This document shows positions 30,018 to 35,945 of a stretch of 35,945 nt of DNA, piece after piece. A program made the position numbers and the translations under genes. The notes beneath the pieces are model-generated. The model saw only the letters and a list, made by a program, of their open reading frames with translations, was not told the origin of the DNA and did no database searches. The DNA is taken from NCBI GenBank assembly GCA_051867635.1, contig JBJDYT010000004.1, positions 1-35,945 on the forward strand, written 5' to 3'. Numbering within the stretch: the first letter of the stretch is position 1; the number at the start of each line of letters is the position of its first letter. Origin of the DNA: RGIG5472 sp051867635 (GTDB taxonomy: Bacteria; Bacillota; Clostridia; Oscillospirales; Oscillospiraceae).

Positions 30018-30908
30018 ATGCAAATCGCTTTGATCATCATCGCCGTTCTGATCCTGGTACTGCTCGCCGCCAATGTTTCCGTCGTGCCCCAGGCCCGGGC
30101 CTATGTCATCGAGCGGCTGGGGACCTACCAGACCACCTGGAACGCGGGACTGCATATCAAGATCCCCTTCGTGGACCGCATCGCCCGGAAGGTGTCGCTG
30201 AAGGAGCAGGTCTTTGACACGCCGGAGTCCCGGGCCATCACCAAGGACAACGTTTCGCTGAAGATCGACGCGGTGCTGTACTTCGCCGTCATGGACCCCA
30301 AGGCCTACACCTACGGCGTGGAGCATCCCATGCAGGCGCTGGACAACCTCACCGCCACCACCATGCGCAATATCATCGGCTCGCTGGAGCTGGACGAGTG
30401 CCTGACCAGCCGCGACACCATCAACGCCCAGATGCGGGACGTGCTGGACGAGGCCACCGACCCCTGGGGCATCCGGGTCACCCGCGTGGAGCTGAAGAAC
30501 ATCACCCCGCCCGCCGAGATCCAGGAGGCCATGGAAAAGCAGATGCGCGCCGAGCGGGAGCGCCGGGAGAGCATCCTGCAGGCGGAGGGCCAGAAGAAGA
30601 GCCAGATCCTCATCGCCGAGGGCGAGAAGGAGTCCGCCATCCTCCGGGCCGACGCGGAGAAGTACGCGAAGATCGCCGTGGCGGAGGCGGAGGCCGAGGC
30701 CATCCTCCGGGTGCAGCAGGCCAACGCCAGGGCCGTGGAGCTGCTGAACCAGGCGGCCCCCAGCGACCAGGTCATCAAGTACAAGGCGCTGGAGAGCTTC
30801 CAGGCGGCGGCGGACGGCCAGGCCACCAAGATCATCATTCCCAGCGACATCGCTTCTCTCGCGGGCCTGGGCGTGGCGGTGAAGGACGCGCTGACGGATA
30901 AGAAGTAA
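30018..30908 (+). CDS. SPFH/Band 7 (stomatin/QmcA-like) membrane protein
   Basis: 296 residues. An N-terminal membrane helix (IALIIIAVLILVLLAANVSVV) is followed by the SPFH domain (ERLGTYQTTWNAGLHIKIPFVDRI, EQVFDTPESRAITKDNVSLKIDAVLYFAVMDP, RVTRVELKNITPP). A long Ala/Glu/Lys-rich coiled coil (about 175-250) leads to the C-terminal IIIPSDIASLAGL. Such proteins oligomerise as membrane-microdomain scaffolds or protease regulators (HflK/QmcA). ATG 30018 follows TAGGAGG. Followed by a perfect terminator. Confidence 0.96.
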   Translation: MQIALIIIAVLILVLLAANVSVVPQARAYVIERLGTYQTTWNAGLHIKIPFVDRIARKVSLKEQVFDTPESRAITKDNVSLKIDAVLYFAVMDPKAYTYGVEHPMQALDNLTATTMRNIIGSLELDECLTSRDTINAQMRDVLDEATDPWGIRVTRVELKNITPPAEIQEAMEKQMRAERERRESILQAEGQKKSQILIAEGEKESAILRADAEKYAKIAVAEAEAEAILRVQQANARAVELLNQAAPSDQVIKYKALESFQAAADGQATKIIIPSDIASLAGLGVAVKDALTDKK

Positions 30909-31000
30909 TGCGGCGGAAAAGCGCGGCTTTTCCCGCCGGCGTCTGCGAGGACTGCCGCACCGTGGCGCCGCCTATTGAAAATCTTCATGCGTCATACGTC

Positions 31001-31034
31001 AAAACGGGGACGGCCCGAAGGCCGTCCCCGTTTT
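31001..31034. terminator. Bidirectional terminator between SPFH and RluD-like genes
   Basis: 15-base perfect stem (31001-31015 with 31020-31034), loop CGAA, A/T runs at both ends. The two genes converge here. Confidence 0.93.
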
Positions 31035-31042
31035 ATGTTTGG

Positions 31043-31954
31043 TTAGCCGCGCCCCGGGGAAAGCTCCTCAGAGGGCTGCCGCAGCAGCCGGGCCATGTCC
31101 TCCGGCAGGAGCGCGGTGAAGTGCAGCGCCTCGCCGCTGATGGGGTGGCGCAGCCACAGCTCCGCCGAGTGCAGGGCGGGCCGGGGGATCAGCTCGCGGT
31201 CCTCCGTGCCGTAGAGGAAGTCCCCTGCCAGGGGATAGCCGATAGCGGAGAGGTGGAGCCGCAGCTGGTGGGTCCGCCCTGTCAGGGGCCGCAGCCGCAG
31301 CAGGGTGAAGCCGTTTGCCCGGCGGAGCGTCTCATACTCCGTGTGGGCCTCCGCCCCGCCGGGGGAGACGCAGCGGCGGATCAGCGACCCCTCCGCCCGG
31401 GCGATGGGAAGGTCGATGCGGCCCCGCTCCGGCGTCACCGTTCCCACGGCCACGCCCAGGTACTCCCGCCGCAGCGTCTCGTGGAGGCTGCGCCGCAGCA
31501 GGTCGTGGATATAGCCGTACTTCGCCACCGCGAGAAGGCCCGTGGTGCCCCGGTCCAGCCGGCTCACCGCGTGGAAGCGGAGCGTCCCGCCATAGAGGCA
31601 GGACAGCGCGCCCGCCACGCTGGGTTCTCCCGGCCGCAGGGAAGAGGGGATGGTGGGCATGGCGGCGGGCTTGTTCACGATCAGCAGGTACTCATCCTCA
31701 TAGACGACGTCCAGGGGAACGTCCGCCGGGGGAAGGGGCGCCCCGCGGGGCTCGTCCGCGAGGGAGAAGGCCAGAACGTCCCCCGCCTGCAGGACCGTGT
31801 TGGCTCTCGCGGGGCGGCCGTTGACGAGGATGCCGTCCTCCCGGCGCTTCAGCCGCGCCAGCATATCGGAGGAGACGCTGCATTCGCTTTTCAAAACGTC
31901 CCGGGCGGTCCGCCCCTGCAGGCGCGCTTCGATGGGCAGGGTGAGATAGGGCAT
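31043..31954 (-). CDS. RluD-like pseudouridine synthase with S4 domain
   Basis: 303 residues. An N-terminal S4 RNA-binding domain (about 10-75, TARDVLKSECSVSSDMLARLKRREDGILVNG) precedes the RluA-type catalytic domain. The catalytic aspartate is D134 in VSRLDRGTTGL, where the usual His before RLD is Ser. LRPLTGRTHQLRLHL is the second signature and VNKPAAMPTIPS the substrate loop. It probably modifies 23S rRNA; the site is unknown. ATG 31954 follows AAGGAGG by 8 bases; the much longer open frame upstream runs antisense through sdaAB and is rejected. Confidence 0.94.
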   Translation of the reverse strand: MPYLTLPIEARLQGRTARDVLKSECSVSSDMLARLKRREDGILVNGRPARANTVLQAGDVLAFSLADEPRGAPLPPADVPLDVVYEDEYLLIVNKPAAMPTIPSSLRPGEPSVAGALSCLYGGTLRFHAVSRLDRGTTGLLAVAKYGYIHDLLRRSLHETLRREYLGVAVGTVTPERGRIDLPIARAEGSLIRRCVSPGGAEAHTEYETLRRANGFTLLRLRPLTGRTHQLRLHLSAIGYPLAGDFLYGTEDRELIPRPALHSAELWLRHPISGEALHFTALLPEDMARLLRQPSEELSPGRG

Positions 31955-31993
31955 AGGGGGACCTCCTTGGGCTTGTATTTTCTTCCTGCGGAC

Positions 31994-32002
31994 AGTATAG
32001 CA
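31994..32002 (-). promoter_or_regulatory. Extended -10 promoter for the RluD-like gene
   Basis: Minus strand TGCTATACT (31994-32002), 40 bases before the start codon; no clear -35. Confidence 0.5.
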
Positions 32003-32112
32003 CAAGACGCGGCTTTGCGGTAGGGGGAAAACGCGGCCCCGGGCGGCGCGGCTGTCAACATTTTGCGGTGTGAGGGCCTTCTCCCGCCTGCAAAAATTGG
32101 AGGAGGACACAG

Positions 32113-32141
32113 TTGGATTTCCCCTCCGGCTGTGGTAGGAT
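32113..32141 (+). promoter_or_regulatory. Promoter of the serine dehydratase operon
   Basis: TTGGAT (32113-32118), 17 bases, TAGGAT (32136-32141), 37 bases before sdaAB. Confidence 0.65.
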
Positions 32142-32177
32142 GTAGGCAGAAAAAACGACGCGAAAGGCGGCGATCCT

Positions 32178-32858
32178 ATGGCGGATATTTTTGACATTCT
32201 GGGCCCCATCATGGTGGGCCCCTCCAGCTCCCATACGGCGGGGGCGGCCCGCATCGGCAAGATGGGCCGTATCCTGCTGGGGGAGAAGGTGCGGCAGGCG
32301 CAGATCCTGCTCCACGGCTCCTTTGCCAAGACCGGCCGGGGCCACGGGACGGACCGGGCGCTGCTGGCGGGTCTGCTGGGCATGAACCCGGACGACATGC
32401 GCATCCCCTTCGCCTTTGAGGAGGCGGAGAAGGCGGGGCTGCAGTATACCTTTGAAAAGACGGAGCTGCGCGGCGCGCACCCCAACACCGTGGTCATGGA
32501 GCTGACGGGGGTGAACGGGCGGACGCTGAAGCTGCGGGCCTCCTCCGTGGGCGGCGGACAGATCCTGGTCAACGAGCTGGACGGCATCGAGGTGGAGTTC
32601 GACGGGCATTTCAATACCCTCGTCATCCACAACCAGGACGAGTTCGGCACCATCGCGGAGGTGACGCGCCTCCTCTCCAACTACCGCATCAACATCGCCA
32701 ATATGAAGCTCTCCCGCCACCGCAAGGGCGGCGAGGCGCTGATGGTCATCGAAACGGACCAGACGGTGGAGCCCCGGCTCATCGAGTGGATCGCGGCTTT
32801 TCCGGGCATCCTGAAGGTGACCTACTACGACAAGAGGGAGGAGCGGGACAATGCTTGA
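32178..32858 (+). CDS. sdaAB: L-serine ammonia-lyase, iron-sulfur-dependent, beta subunit
   Basis: 226-residue beta chain of the heterodimeric [4Fe-4S] L-serine dehydratase that converts serine to pyruvate and ammonia. The signature VGPSSSHTAGAARIGKM starts at residue 13; HGSFAKTGRGHGTDRALLAG and RASSVGGGQI are also conserved. The last 80 residues form an ACT domain (TLVIHNQDEFGTIAEVTRLLSNYRINIANMKLS), a likely serine-binding regulatory module. ATG 32178; the stop overlaps the sdaAA start by 8 bases, so the two subunits are translationally coupled. Confidence 0.98.
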   Translation: MADIFDILGPIMVGPSSSHTAGAARIGKMGRILLGEKVRQAQILLHGSFAKTGRGHGTDRALLAGLLGMNPDDMRIPFAFEEAEKAGLQYTFEKTELRGAHPNTVVMELTGVNGRTLKLRASSVGGGQILVNELDGIEVEFDGHFNTLVIHNQDEFGTIAEVTRLLSNYRINIANMKLSRHRKGGEALMVIETDQTVEPRLIEWIAAFPGILKVTYYDKREERDNA

Positions 32859-33720
32859 CACCATGCGGGAGATCCTCTGCCGCGCCGAAGAGGAGGGCAA
32901 GGCCTTTTGGGAGGTCGTGCTGGAAAGCGATATGGAGCACCGGGAGTGCAGCCGGGAGGAGTCCATGGCCCAGATGCTCACCGTCTGGCAGGCCATGGAG
33001 GACGCCTCCGACAGCTATACCGGCGAGCGCCGCTCCGTCAGCGGCCTGGTGGGCGGCGACGGGCTGAAGATGCGGCAGTATAACCGCCGGGGCGAGGCCA
33101 TGAGCGGGAGCTATGTCAGCGGCGTCATCGCCGAGGCCCTCTCCATGGCGGAGTCCAACGCCTGCATGCGCCGCATCGTGGCGGCGCCCACGGCGGGCTC
33201 CTGCGGCGTGCTGCCGGCGGTGCTGCTGCCCTTGTGGCACAGCGGCGAGATGAATCAAAGACAGGTGCTGGAGGCGCTCTATACCGCCAGCGGCATCGGT
33301 GCGGTCATCGCCCAGCGTGCCTCCATCTCCGGGGCCGAGGGCGGCTGCCAGGCCGAGGTGGGCACGGCCTCCGCCATGGCGGCGGGGGCGCTGGTGCAGC
33401 TGCGCGGCGGCAGCGGCCAGCAGATCGCCCACGCCGTGGCCATGGCGCTGAAGAACCTGATGGGCCTGGTCTGCGACCCCGTGGCGGGCCTGGTGGAGGT
33501 CCCCTGCGTCAAGCGCAACGTCATCGGCGCGGTGAACGCGGTGAGCGCGGCGGACATGGCCCTGGCCGGCATCGAGAGCCGCGTCCCCGTGGACGAGGTC
33601 ATCACCGCCATGGGCGAGGTGGGCCACCGCCTGCCGCCGGAGCTGCGGGAGACGGCCCTGGGCGGCCTCGCGGCCACGCCCTTCGGCCAGCAGGTCCGCG
33701 AGCGTATGCGGGAGAGCTGA
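32851..33720 (+). CDS. sdaAA: L-serine ammonia-lyase, iron-sulfur-dependent, alpha subunit
   Basis: 289-residue catalytic alpha chain. VAAPTAGSCGVLPAVL, ASISGAEGGCQAEVGTASAMAAGAL, GLVCDPVAGLVEVPCVKRN and NAVSAADMALAG are the family blocks. Three cysteines in the GGCQAEVG, LVCDPVAG and VPCVKRN contexts ligate the cluster, leaving one iron free for substrate. The enzyme is oxygen sensitive, in keeping with an anaerobe. GAGGAGCGGGAC precedes the ATG at 32851 within sdaAB. The lepB start follows 26 bases later, so it may be in the same transcript. Confidence 0.98.
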   Translation: MLDTMREILCRAEEEGKAFWEVVLESDMEHRECSREESMAQMLTVWQAMEDASDSYTGERRSVSGLVGGDGLKMRQYNRRGEAMSGSYVSGVIAEALSMAESNACMRRIVAAPTAGSCGVLPAVLLPLWHSGEMNQRQVLEALYTASGIGAVIAQRASISGAEGGCQAEVGTASAMAAGALVQLRGGSGQQIAHAVAMALKNLMGLVCDPVAGLVEVPCVKRNVIGAVNAVSAADMALAGIESRVPVDEVITAMGEVGHRLPPELRETALGGLAATPFGQQVRERMRES

Positions 33721-33746
33721 GAGGCCGGCGGCGGAGGTAGGAAACT

Positions 33747-34259
33747 GTGACAGAGAAAAAGACGAAGCATTTTTGGAAGGAGAACTGGAGCACCGTGGCG
33801 ATGGCGGTATTTGTGGCCCTGTTCGCGGCGACGCTGCTGCTGGGCCTGTGGAAGCCCGTGGTGGTGCACCAGACCTCCATGTATCCCACGCTGCGGGACG
33901 GGGACTATATCTTCATCGTGAAGACGGGCAGCTATGAGCGGGGCGACATCGTGGTGTTCAGCAGCGAGGAGCTGGGGCAGGAGAACCTGGTCAAGCGGGT
34001 GATCGGCCTGCCGGGCGAGCATGTGCAGATCTTCGGCGGCAGCGTGTATATCGACGGCGAGCTGCTTCAGGAGCCGTATCTGGAGGCGGGCCTCGCCACC
34101 GAGGGGGACGTGGACCTGACCGTGTCGGAGGGCTGCGTGTTCCTCCTGGGCGACAACCGCAGCGTCAGCATCGACAGCCGCGTGTTCGGCGAGGTCAGAC
34201 TGAGCGATATCCTGGGCGAGGTCAAGCTGCGCGTGTTCCATAAGCCGTCGCTGTTTTAA
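33747..34259 (+). CDS. lepB: Signal peptidase I
   Basis: 170-residue type I signal peptidase of Gram-positive size. One N-terminal membrane helix (NWSTVAMAVFVALFAATLLLGLW) precedes the extracytoplasmic Ser/Lys protease domain. The nucleophile is S44 in HQTSMYPTL, the general base K83 in LVKRVIGLPG, and box E is GDNRSVSIDSR (136-146). Starts with GTG at 33747, preceded by GGAGG; no ATG alternative fits. Cleaves Sec and Tat signal peptides of exported proteins such as the one at 5880-6437. Confidence 0.97.
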   Translation: MTEKKTKHFWKENWSTVAMAVFVALFAATLLLGLWKPVVVHQTSMYPTLRDGDYIFIVKTGSYERGDIVVFSSEELGQENLVKRVIGLPGEHVQIFGGSVYIDGELLQEPYLEAGLATEGDVDLTVSEGCVFLLGDNRSVSIDSRVFGEVRLSDILGEVKLRVFHKPSLF

Positions 34260-34294
34260 GGCGGCAGGCCCCGGCCCTGCAAGAGAAGCTATGA

Positions 34295-34327
34295 AAAAAA
34301 CACGGAGGGATTCCCTCCGTGTTTTTT
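34295..34327. terminator. Bidirectional terminator between lepB and the TIGR04076 gene
   Basis: AAAAAACACGGAGGG (34295-34309), loop ATT, CCCTCCGTGTTTTTT (34313-34327). Confidence 0.93.
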
Positions 34328-34334
34328 CGCGCCG

Positions 34335-34601
34335 CTACTCCGGCTGCACGATCTCCACGCGAAAGACGTTGATCACGTCCGCGTCCGGGCAGCAGAACAC
34401 CGCCGTTCCCTCCTCCTGTCCGGGGAGGCGGCCGCCGTAGCGCAGGATGTCGATGTAGGGAAAGGCCACATGCATGGCCATGGGGCAGAGGGCGCCCCGC
34501 TCCGTGTCGAAGTCGAAGCTGTCTCCCACCCGGTGGCCCCGGTGGCAGGAGCAGGGGCCCTTGCGGTCGATGAGGGTGATGCGGATGGCGGGCTTTTTCA
34601 T
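34335..34601 (-). CDS. TIGR04076-family protein
   Basis: 88-residue small protein of unknown function, common in anaerobic Firmicutes and archaea. Family features seen are IRITLIDRKGPCSCHRGHRVGDSFDF, GALCPMAMHVAFPYIDILRYGG and VFCCPDADVINVFRVE. Cysteines are conserved in the CxC, LCPM and FCCPD contexts, suggesting metal or cluster binding, unproved. ATG 34601 lies after a GAAAGAGAGG site; an upstream in-frame ATG at 34652 is less likely. It is a lone gene convergent with lepB. Confidence 0.88.
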   Translation of the reverse strand: MKKPAIRITLIDRKGPCSCHRGHRVGDSFDFDTERGALCPMAMHVAFPYIDILRYGGRLPGQEEGTAVFCCPDADVINVFRVEIVQPE

Positions 34602-34696
34602 AGGCGGCCTCTCTTTCCGCGTCCCGGCGGGACGCCAGGTGTTCAGGCTCATTGTATACCCGCCCGCCCTTTTTCCGCAAGTCCCCGGGAAAGCGC

Positions 34697-34725
34697 TTGT
34701 CTCCCGCCCGGGGTTTTGCTACAAT
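34697..34725 (+). promoter_or_regulatory. Promoter of the Nudix-DUF523 operon
   Basis: TTGTCT (34697-34702), 17 bases, TGC-TACAAT (-10 at 34720-34725). Confidence 0.8.
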
Positions 34726-34765
34726 GAGAAAAAAGCATCCGTTTACGGGAGGAGAGGAGCGCGCC

Positions 34766-35245
34766 ATGGCGGACAAGCAGACCAGCCTTTGCTATATCGA
34801 GAGCGGGGACAGGACGCAGTATCTCATGCTGCACCGCACGAAGAAGAAAAACGACGAGAACGAGGACAAGTGGATCGGCGTGGGCGGCAAGTTCGAGGAG
34901 GGCGAGGACGCGGAGGCGTGCATGCTGCGGGAGGTCCGGGAGGAGACGGGCCTGACGCTGACGGAGTACCGCTACCGCGGCGTGGTGCACTTCGAGTCCG
35001 ACCGCTGGCCGGCGGAGGATATGCACCTGTTCACCGCCACGGCCTACACCGGCACTATCCGCGAGTGCGACGAGGGGGAGCTTTGCTGGCTTCCCAAGCG
35101 GGAGCTTCGGAAAAAGAAGCTCTGGGAGGGAGACAAGCTCTTCCTCAGCCTGCTGGAGGCGGGGGCGGACTTCTTCCACCTGCGCCTGCGCTACCGGGGA
35201 GAGGCCCTGGTGCAGGCGGAGCTCAACGGGGAAAGGATCGTTTGA
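34766..35245 (+). CDS. Nudix hydrolase (MutT-like, probable 8-oxo-dGTP diphosphatase)
   Basis: 159 residues. A complete Nudix box runs G41-x5-E47-x7-R55-E56-V57-x-E59-E60-x-G62-L63 (GGKFEEGE, ACMLREVREETGL), which binds the divalent metals. SLCYIESGDRTQYLMLHR precedes the box and VGGKFE/FESDRWPAEDMHLFTA resemble the MutT/YtkD branch that sanitises oxidised dGTP. Substrate assignment is by family only. ATG 34766 follows GGAGAGGAGC; the earlier in-frame start lies upstream of the promoter. Its stop is one base from the DUF523 start, so the two are coupled. Confidence 0.92.
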   Translation: MADKQTSLCYIESGDRTQYLMLHRTKKKNDENEDKWIGVGGKFEEGEDAEACMLREVREETGLTLTEYRYRGVVHFESDRWPAEDMHLFTATAYTGTIRECDEGELCWLPKRELRKKKLWEGDKLFLSLLEAGADFFHLRLRYRGEALVQAELNGERIV

Positions 35246-35246
35246 T

Positions 35247-35690
35247 ATGGAAAAGGAGACCCTGCTCATCAGCGCCTGTCTCATGGGCGTTTGCTGCCGC
35301 TACGACGGCGGCGGGAAGGAGCTGCCGGAGCTGCCGCAGCTGATGCGGCGCTATTCTTTGGTCCCCGTCTGCGGCGAGGTGCTGGGCGGGCTGCCCACGC
35401 CCCGCGTGCCCGCGGAGCGGGTTGGGGAGCGTGTGCTGGACCGCGATGGCCGGGACGTGACGGAGGCCTTCCGCCGGGGCGCGGCGGAGGCGGTGCGGCT
35501 GGCAAAGCTGTACGGGGCGAAAAAGGCGCTTTTGAAGGAGCGCAGCCCCTCCTGCGGCAGCGGAAGCATCTACGACGGCAGCTTTACCGGCGCGCTGCGC
35601 CAGGGCTGGGGCGTCACGGCGGAGGCGCTGCGCCAAAGCGGCGTCACGGTGCTGGGAGAGTCCCGGATAGGGGAGCTTCTGGAGGCGTAA
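35247..35690 (+). CDS. DUF523 family protein
   Basis: 147 residues. Family hallmarks are SACLMGVCCRYDGGGK near the N terminus, PVCGEVLGGLPTPRVPAER in the middle (usually PVCPE; here Gly replaces Pro) and LLKERSPSCGSGSIYDG. The invariant cysteines suggest a metal or redox role, but no activity is settled for the family. The start is immediately after the Nudix stop, with GGGGAAAGGA overlapping that gene. Last gene before the structured element copy B. Confidence 0.92.
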   Translation: MEKETLLISACLMGVCCRYDGGGKELPELPQLMRRYSLVPVCGEVLGGLPTPRVPAERVGERVLDRDGRDVTEAFRRGAAEAVRLAKLYGAKKALLKERSPSCGSGSIYDGSFTGALRQGWGVTAEALRQSGVTVLGESRIGELLEA

Positions 35691-35745
35691 TGCCGAAAGC
35701 GGAGTTTGCGTCCGCAGACGGGAAAAAGAGTAAATGTTGGAATCC

Positions 35746-35835
35746 GTTTTTTGACGCGGTGTGTACGTGTCAAAAAACATTTCTCGGCCCGCAAACGTGC
35801 GAGTTGTCCTGGGACAACAAGTGCGCTGCAGCGGG
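35746..35835 (+). ncRNA. Structured RNA-like repeat, copy B (3' of the DUF523 gene)
   Basis: Hairpin 1 has arms GTTTTTTGACGCG (35746-35758) and CGTGTCAAAAAAC (35766-35778, one G-U) with the 7-base loop GTGTGTA, differing from copy A's loop at one base. The conserved CGGCCCGCAAACGTG is at 35785-35799. Hairpin 3 is GTTGTC/GACAAC (35803-35808, 35813-35818). The conserved GTGCGCTGC (35821-35829) is followed by GCGGG (35831-35835), which pairs with CCCGC (35788-35792). The stems differ in sequence from copy A yet still pair. Confidence 0.7.
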
Positions 35836-35855
35836 GTGCAACTTTCTCAAAAAAG

Positions 35856-35888
35856 AAGGACCGGAGGGCGGCGCCCTCCGGTCCTTTT
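35856..35888 (+). terminator. Terminator downstream of element copy B
   Basis: AAGGACCGGAGGGC (35856-35869), 3-base loop, GCCCTCCGGTCCTT (35873-35886), then T to 35888. Beyond it a GTTCCGC/GCGGAAC hairpin (about 35906-35922) ends the window; I see no gene there. Confidence 0.9.
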
Positions 35889-35945
35889 CGCTCTCTCTTT
35901 AGTGAGTTCCGCGGCAGCGGAACAAAAAGCCACCCGCTTTGCGGG

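Noticed and set aside
31043..32680. 545-codon version of the RluD-like protein
   Set aside because: The extra N-terminal part is antisense to sdaAB and crosses two promoters; the MPYLTLPIEA start has a strong ribosome binding site and gives the normal length.
1..35945. tRNA or rRNA genes, insertion sequences, prophage, CRISPR arrays or a defence system
   Set aside because: I read both strands for transposase, integrase, nuclease or repeat-array signatures and for CCA-ending cloverleaf candidates and found none that I could support.

Overview
The window looks like a chromosomal segment of an anaerobic, spore-forming, GC-rich member of the Clostridia, most like the Oscillospiraceae (Flavonifractor/Oscillibacter type). 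The clues are a Phe T-box leader, a glmS ribozyme, NrdR, a germination-type lipoprotein next to alanine racemase, sigma-E and sigma-F/G-like promoter matches, strong AAGGAGG ribosome binding sites, a fused 2-hydroxyacyl-CoA dehydratase activase, and iron-sulfur serine dehydratase. I see no transposase, prophage, CRISPR array, tRNA or rRNA. It reads as core genome with lineage-specific extras.

Layout. 1-3191 (minus): a Phe T-box operon with promoter, T-box leader, a histidine phosphatase gene, pheS, a hairpin-rich spacer and the 5' part of pheT, whose product has a large internal insertion. 3264-5800 (plus): a GerS-like lipoprotein, alanine racemase and a MazF-type toxin with no visible antitoxin. 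5880-7595 (plus): two lineage-type unknowns and nrdR. 7595-7800: a palindrome-rich spacer between convergent genes. 7792-8478 (minus): a DUF421 membrane protein. 8615-13516 (plus): glmS ribozyme, glmS, an RlmI-like methyltransferase, a DUF1275 membrane protein and a pseudouridine synthase. 13612-16485 (minus): pfkA, an EamA exporter and a YfcE-like phosphodiesterase. 16607-17440 (plus): a PAP2-family membrane protein. 17461-18553 (minus): a tiny Asn-rich protein behind a forespore-type promoter match, then an XRE regulator/DUF2975 membrane protein pair. 18714-20094 (plus): infC-rpmI-rplT. 20159-24569 (plus): a 1430-residue activase fusion. 24579-27952 (minus): thioredoxin, a ferredoxin-thioredoxin-reductase-like protein, an ATP-NAD-kinase-like protein and a methionine gamma-lyase-family enzyme. 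27968-31034 (plus): radical SAM protein, ECF S component, small membrane protein, SPFH protein. 31043-31954 (minus): RluD-like synthase. 32113-34259 (plus): sdaAB, sdaAA, signal peptidase I. 34335-34601 (minus): TIGR04076 protein. 34697-35888 (plus): Nudix hydrolase and DUF523.

Functional themes are translation (Phe-tRNA synthetase, IF3/L35/L20, rRNA modification), envelope and sporulation (Alr, GlmS, GerS-like, signal peptidase, Asn-rich small protein) and anaerobic redox or amino-acid metabolism (activase, FTR-like/thioredoxin, serine dehydratase, Met gamma-lyase). RNA-level control is prominent: T-box, glmS ribozyme and a probable L20-type leader.

The most unusual signal is a structured repeat of about 90-100 nt present twice, at 26482-26580 (minus) and 35746-35835 (plus). 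Each copy lies between a stop codon and an intrinsic terminator. The stems differ but still pair, while loop and internal-loop sequences are conserved. That is the pattern of a selected RNA element, and I cannot assign it to a known class.
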